64,000 bases of DNA from Vibrio sp. VB16 (lineage in GTDB: Bacteria; Pseudomonadota; Gammaproteobacteria; Enterobacterales; Vibrionaceae), in assembly GCF_015594925.2 (NCBI RefSeq), contig NZ_CP087590.1:2542001-2606000 (forward strand), given 5' to 3'. Positions within the stretch are counted from its first letter, which is position 1. Each line of letters starts with the position of its first letter. This document shows positions 60,846 through 64,000 of this stretch, piece by piece. The notes under the pieces were generated by a model, which did not search any database, was not told the origin of the DNA, and worked only from the letters and a program-made list of their open reading frames with translations. The translations under genes were made by a program, and so were the position numbers.

Positions 60846-62057
60846 TTACGCTTTATATTTTTTAATGACCAAGGTCGCGTTCGTGCCACCAAAGCCAAAG
60901 CTATTTGACATAACTGTATTTATTTCTTGATCACGTCTTTCAGTTACGATATCCAAACCTGCTGCTGCTGCATCTAACTCATCGATATTGATGCTTGGTG
61001 CAATAAAGCTGTTCTCTAGCATCAATGTTGAATAGATAGCTTCATGAACACCTGCCGCACCAAGAGCGTGGCCTGTCATTGCTTTTGTCGCAGAAATCGC
61101 AGGGCTATTACCACCAAAGACATCTTGGATAGCCTCAAGTTCTTTGCCATCGCCAATCGGTGTTGATGTACCATGAGTGTTTACATAATCGATGCTGTCA
61201 ACATTTTGCATCGCGTCTCTCATGCAACGAGCCGCGCCTTCACCTGAAGGTGCCGTCATGTCGTAGCCATCAGATGTCGCACCATAACCAACAATCTCAC
61301 CATAAATTTTCGCACCACGAGCAAGAGCATGTTCTAGCTCTTCAACGACCACAATACCGCCGCCGCCTGAGATAACGAAGCCGTCTCGGTTAGCATCATA
61401 AGTACGTGATGCTTTTTCTGGTGTTTCATTATATTTAGTTGATAGTGCGCCCATTGCGTCAAACATCATTGTTTGACTCCAATCTAGCTCTTCACCACCA
61501 CCAGCAAAAATAACATCTTGTTTGCCCAGTTGGATAAGCTCTACCGCATGACCAATACAGTGTGCCGATGTTGCACACGCCGAACTCATCGAATAGTTAA
61601 CACCAAGAATTTTAAATGGTGTAGCCAAACAAGCCGATACCGTCGATGACATGGTACGAGTGACCATATAAGGGCCTACACGACGCACGCCTTTTTCACG
61701 AAGCGTATCCACAGCTAAAGTTTGGTTTAGCGCGGATGCACCACCAGACCCAACAACGATACCGGTACGAATATTAGACACTTGATCTTCAGCTAGAGCT
61801 GAATCTTCAACGGCTTGTTCCATAGAAAGGTAAGCATAAGCAGCTGCATCTCCCATAAAGCGCATTTTTTTGCGGTCAATATGATCGGCTGGTTTGATCT
61901 TAAGATCACCCCAAACTTGAGAGCGTAAGCCCATTTCTTTGAACTGTTCAGATTCGTTGATACCTGATTTGCCTGCTTTAAGAGACTCTAGTACTTCTTC
62001 AACGTTATTACCGATACTAGACACAATACCCATACCAGTGATGACAGCGCGTTTCAT
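60846..62057 (-). CDS. fabB: Beta-ketoacyl-ACP synthase I
   Basis: A 403-residue condensing enzyme for unsaturated fatty-acid synthesis. The catalytic Cys161 is in YSMSSACATSAHC, with the two His residues in VNTHGTSTPIGDGKE and KAMTGHALGAAGVHE. It begins MKRAVITGMGIVSSIGNNV. AGGAATGT precedes the ATG. It is divergent from mnmC across about 140 bp, where a TGGTCAGC (FadR-like half site) and CGTACA (FabR-like half site) occur; these are weak matches. Confidence 0.96.
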   Translation of the reverse strand: MKRAVITGMGIVSSIGNNVEEVLESLKAGKSGINESEQFKEMGLRSQVWGDLKIKPADHIDRKKMRFMGDAAAYAYLSMEQAVEDSALAEDQVSNIRTGIVVGSGGASALNQTLAVDTLREKGVRRVGPYMVTRTMSSTVSACLATPFKILGVNYSMSSACATSAHCIGHAVELIQLGKQDVIFAGGGEELDWSQTMMFDAMGALSTKYNETPEKASRTYDANRDGFVISGGGGIVVVEELEHALARGAKIYGEIVGYGATSDGYDMTAPSGEGAARCMRDAMQNVDSIDYVNTHGTSTPIGDGKELEAIQDVFGGNSPAISATKAMTGHALGAAGVHEAIYSTLMLENSFIAPSINIDELDAAAAGLDIVTERRDQEINTVMSNSFGFGGTNATLVIKKYKA

Positions 62058-62200
62058 TTTACATTCCTATAAATAATAAAATCTTTAAGATTACTGCACG
62101 ATGATACCCAAGTTAACCATCAAAAGTGGTCAGCTTTCCCATAAAAACGTACAATTTAGTCTACTCTACGACTAACTATAAGCCAAACAGTTCAAAAACC

Positions 62201-64000
62201 ATGACGTCAATTACAAACGCAACCCTCGAATGGGATGAAGCCGGGATACCTGTTTCCGAACAATTTGGTGATGTATACTTCTCTAACGTAAACGGTTTAG
62301 AAGAGACACGCTACGTATTTCTAAAGCAAAATAATCTACCCAATAGATGGCATTCATATGACCAACGCCGTTTTGTTGTGGCTGAAACAGGTTTTGGCAC
62401 TGGCCTGAACTTCCTAGCAGTATGGCAGTGGTTTGAGAAATATCGAGCGGAATTTCCAAATGCACCACTAAAAGAGCTCCATTTCATTAGCTTCGAGAAG
62501 TTTCCCTTAGGTATTACGGATTTAGAAAAAGCACATCAAGCTTGGCCTGAGCTGGCACAATACGCAAAGCAGTTGCAAGAAGCCTATCCAATTAGTGTTC
62601 CTGAATGTCATCGAATTATATTAGCTGGTGGCGCTATAACTTTAGATCTCTGGTTTGGAGACATCAAAGAATGCATGCCTCTCGTGCCAACAAATGAGTC
62701 AGGTATTGTTGACGCTTGGTTTCTCGATGGTTTTGCACCCAGCAAGAACCCTGAAATGTGGAACCAAAACCTATTTGAAGGTATGGCTAAATTGGCTAGG
62801 CAGGACTGTACTTGTGCAACCTTTACCGCCGCAGGCTTTGTTCGAAGGGGGCTTATAGAAGCTGGGTTCGCAATGAGAAAAGTCAAAGGCTTTGGAATCA
62901 AAAGGGAGATGATTGCAGGCACATTGGCACATAAAAAACCATTTTCTAATATCCAACCTTGGTATGCGCGACCTGATCAGTCACCCATAATAGATGTCGC
63001 TATCATAGGCGGAGGTATCGCCAGCGCGGCATTGGCAGCAAGCTTATGTCAAAGGGGAGTAAACGTAACCCTGTACTGCAAAGACTCGCAACCCGCTCTC
63101 AATGCATCCGGAAACAAGCAAGGTGCACTCTATCCATTACTGAATAGCAACCATAGTGGCGCCTCACGGGTTTACGCCCCTGCATTTTTATTCGCCAGAC
63201 AGTTTTTTGATCAAGCCGCAAAGCGGTTTAATTATGATCACGACTGGTGTGGTGTCACTCACCTTGCTTGGAATGACAAAGCGAGTCAAAAACTCGACAA
63301 CATACTTTTAGGTGGCCATGTAACTGACTTAGTTGCCCCTGTTTCTGCAGAACAGATGGATCAATTGGTCGGTTTATCGACAGAATTAGCAGGTATTACC
63401 TACCCTATGGGTGGGTGGCTTTCTCCAAGTGAGCTCACTCAAAAACTTATCCAAGAGCAGATTAATAGCGGTCGACTGACTCTCATTAGTCATACCCATA
63501 TTAAAACACTGGAACAAAATCAAGATAACCACTGGACACTGCATAGCGAAAAATCGAGCTTTCAGCATGATGTTGTGGTGGTGGCAAATGGCCATGATGC
63601 TGGTCAATTTAACCAAACCTCAACCATACCCCAGTCAGCCGTAAAGGGACAAGTAAGCCACGTTCCCACAACGCCTACACTGAAACGGTTAAAAACAGTA
63701 CTGTGTTATAACGGTTATATGACACCACACAATCCCAGCGATCAATATCATTGTATCGGAGCAAGTCACGACCGTGACAATATTGACCACAACTTCGATG
63801 TTCTAGCGCAGAAAGAAAACGCCTATAAATTGGTTAGAACATTACCCAATAAAACCTGGGTGAAAGAGGTGAATATTGGCGATAATCTCGCAAAACAAGG
63901 TATTCGCAGTACGAGCCGAGACCATTTGCCTTTTGTTGGCAATGTGTGTGATTTTGAATCCGTAAAAAATGAATACGCCAATTTACTCCAGGATAAAAAT
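62201..64000 (+). CDS. mnmC: tRNA 5-methylaminomethyl-2-thiouridine biosynthesis bifunctional protein, 3' end missing
   Basis: The first 600 codons are present; the gene runs off the right edge with about 70 residues to go compared with E. coli MnmC (668). The N-terminal methyltransferase domain (MnmD) shows VVAETGFGTGLNFLAVWQWF and DAWFLDGFAPSKNPEMW. The C-terminal FAD oxidase begins DVAIIGGGIASAALAASLCQ and has GNKQGALYPLLN. It completes mnm5s2U34 in tRNA. There is no frameshift in the visible part. Divergent from fabB, as in E. coli. Confidence 0.95.
   Translation, partial: MTSITNATLEWDEAGIPVSEQFGDVYFSNVNGLEETRYVFLKQNNLPNRWHSYDQRRFVVAETGFGTGLNFLAVWQWFEKYRAEFPNAPLKELHFISFEKFPLGITDLEKAHQAWPELAQYAKQLQEAYPISVPECHRIILAGGAITLDLWFGDIKECMPLVPTNESGIVDAWFLDGFAPSKNPEMWNQNLFEGMAKLARQDCTCATFTAAGFVRRGLIEAGFAMRKVKGFGIKREMIAGTLAHKKPFSNIQPWYARPDQSPIIDVAIIGGGIASAALAASLCQRGVNVTLYCKDSQPALNASGNKQGALYPLLNSNHSGASRVYAPAFLFARQFFDQAAKRFNYDHDWCGVTHLAWNDKASQKLDNILLGGHVTDLVAPVSAEQMDQLVGLSTELAGITYPMGGWLSPSELTQKLIQEQINSGRLTLISHTHIKTLEQNQDNHWTLHSEKSSFQHDVVVVANGHDAGQFNQTSTIPQSAVKGQVSHVPTTPTLKRLKTVLCYNGYMTPHNPSDQYHCIGASHDRDNIDHNFDVLAQKENAYKLVRTLPNKTWVKEVNIGDNLAKQGIRSTSRDHLPFVGNVCDFESVKNEYANLLQDKN

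Noticed and set aside
62100..62160. FadR and FabR sites for fabB
   Set aside because: Only half-site matches (TGGTCAGC and CGTACA) are present; not enough to call operators.

Overview
The window looks like a piece of the main chromosome of a Vibrio or close Vibrionaceae relative. The evidence is gene order and protein character: fabB-pdxB-asd-fimV-truA-accD-folC-dedD-cvpA-purF, dnaX-ybaB-recR beside apt, and sppA-ansA-yeaC-msrB-gapA-yeaD-rlmA are gammaproteobacterial blocks in Vibrio-like order. Base composition is moderately AT-rich, and most genes have good Shine-Dalgarno sites. No rRNA, tRNA, CRISPR array, prophage or intact insertion sequence was found.

Layout. Positions 1-4.4 kb hold a D-amino-acid catabolic locus: an SSS symporter (cut by the left edge), a RidA protein, an N-acyl-D-amino-acid deacylase and an RpiR regulator on the minus strand, divergent from a D-threonine aldolase/D-serine dehydratase-like PLP enzyme. 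Positions 4.7-9.1 kb hold an anaerobic electron-transfer locus: a perfect FNR-type box, then a heme-binding ethylbenzene-dehydrogenase-like periplasmic protein, an NrfB-like pentaheme cytochrome and a tetraheme cytochrome, convergent with a two-component system whose regulator ends in a winged helix. A further pentaheme cytochrome lies at 10.6-11.1 kb. Positions 9.2-18.2 kb are accessory: a DUF1330 protein, a GST, an MFS transporter, an orphan periplasmic binding protein, a GlxA-type regulator beside a cysteine hydrolase, an AraC/LysE pair and a LuxR-type regulator. That regulator is divergent from a 1833-residue surface lipoprotein with calcium-binding thrombospondin-3-like repeats (18.4-24 kb).

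From 24 kb on the content is mostly core: topB, a GcvR-like ACT protein, ydjA, fadH, sppA, ansA, yeaC, msrB, gapA, yeaD and rlmA, then small conserved proteins, aqpZ, recR, ybaB, dnaX, apt, an RssB-like response regulator, a LysR regulator, purF, cvpA, dedD, folC, accD, truA, fimV, asd, pdxB, fabB, and mnmC cut by the right edge.

The most notable observations are these. Three proteins of the cytochrome region share an atypical CX3CH heme-attachment motif under apparent anaerobic control. A decayed copy of the ydjA 3' end sits beside topB. A textbook A AAA AAG slippery site in dnaX predicts a gamma subunit. Exact tandem repeats occur in fimV and in the large lipoprotein. A 20-bp dyad lies between the LuxR-type gene and the large lipoprotein gene. 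A 35-residue membrane protein was found at 38.4-38.5 kb. A perfect PurR box precedes cvpA-purF, and a FadR-like site precedes fadH. Functions are inferred from recognisable families and motifs; no database search was run.
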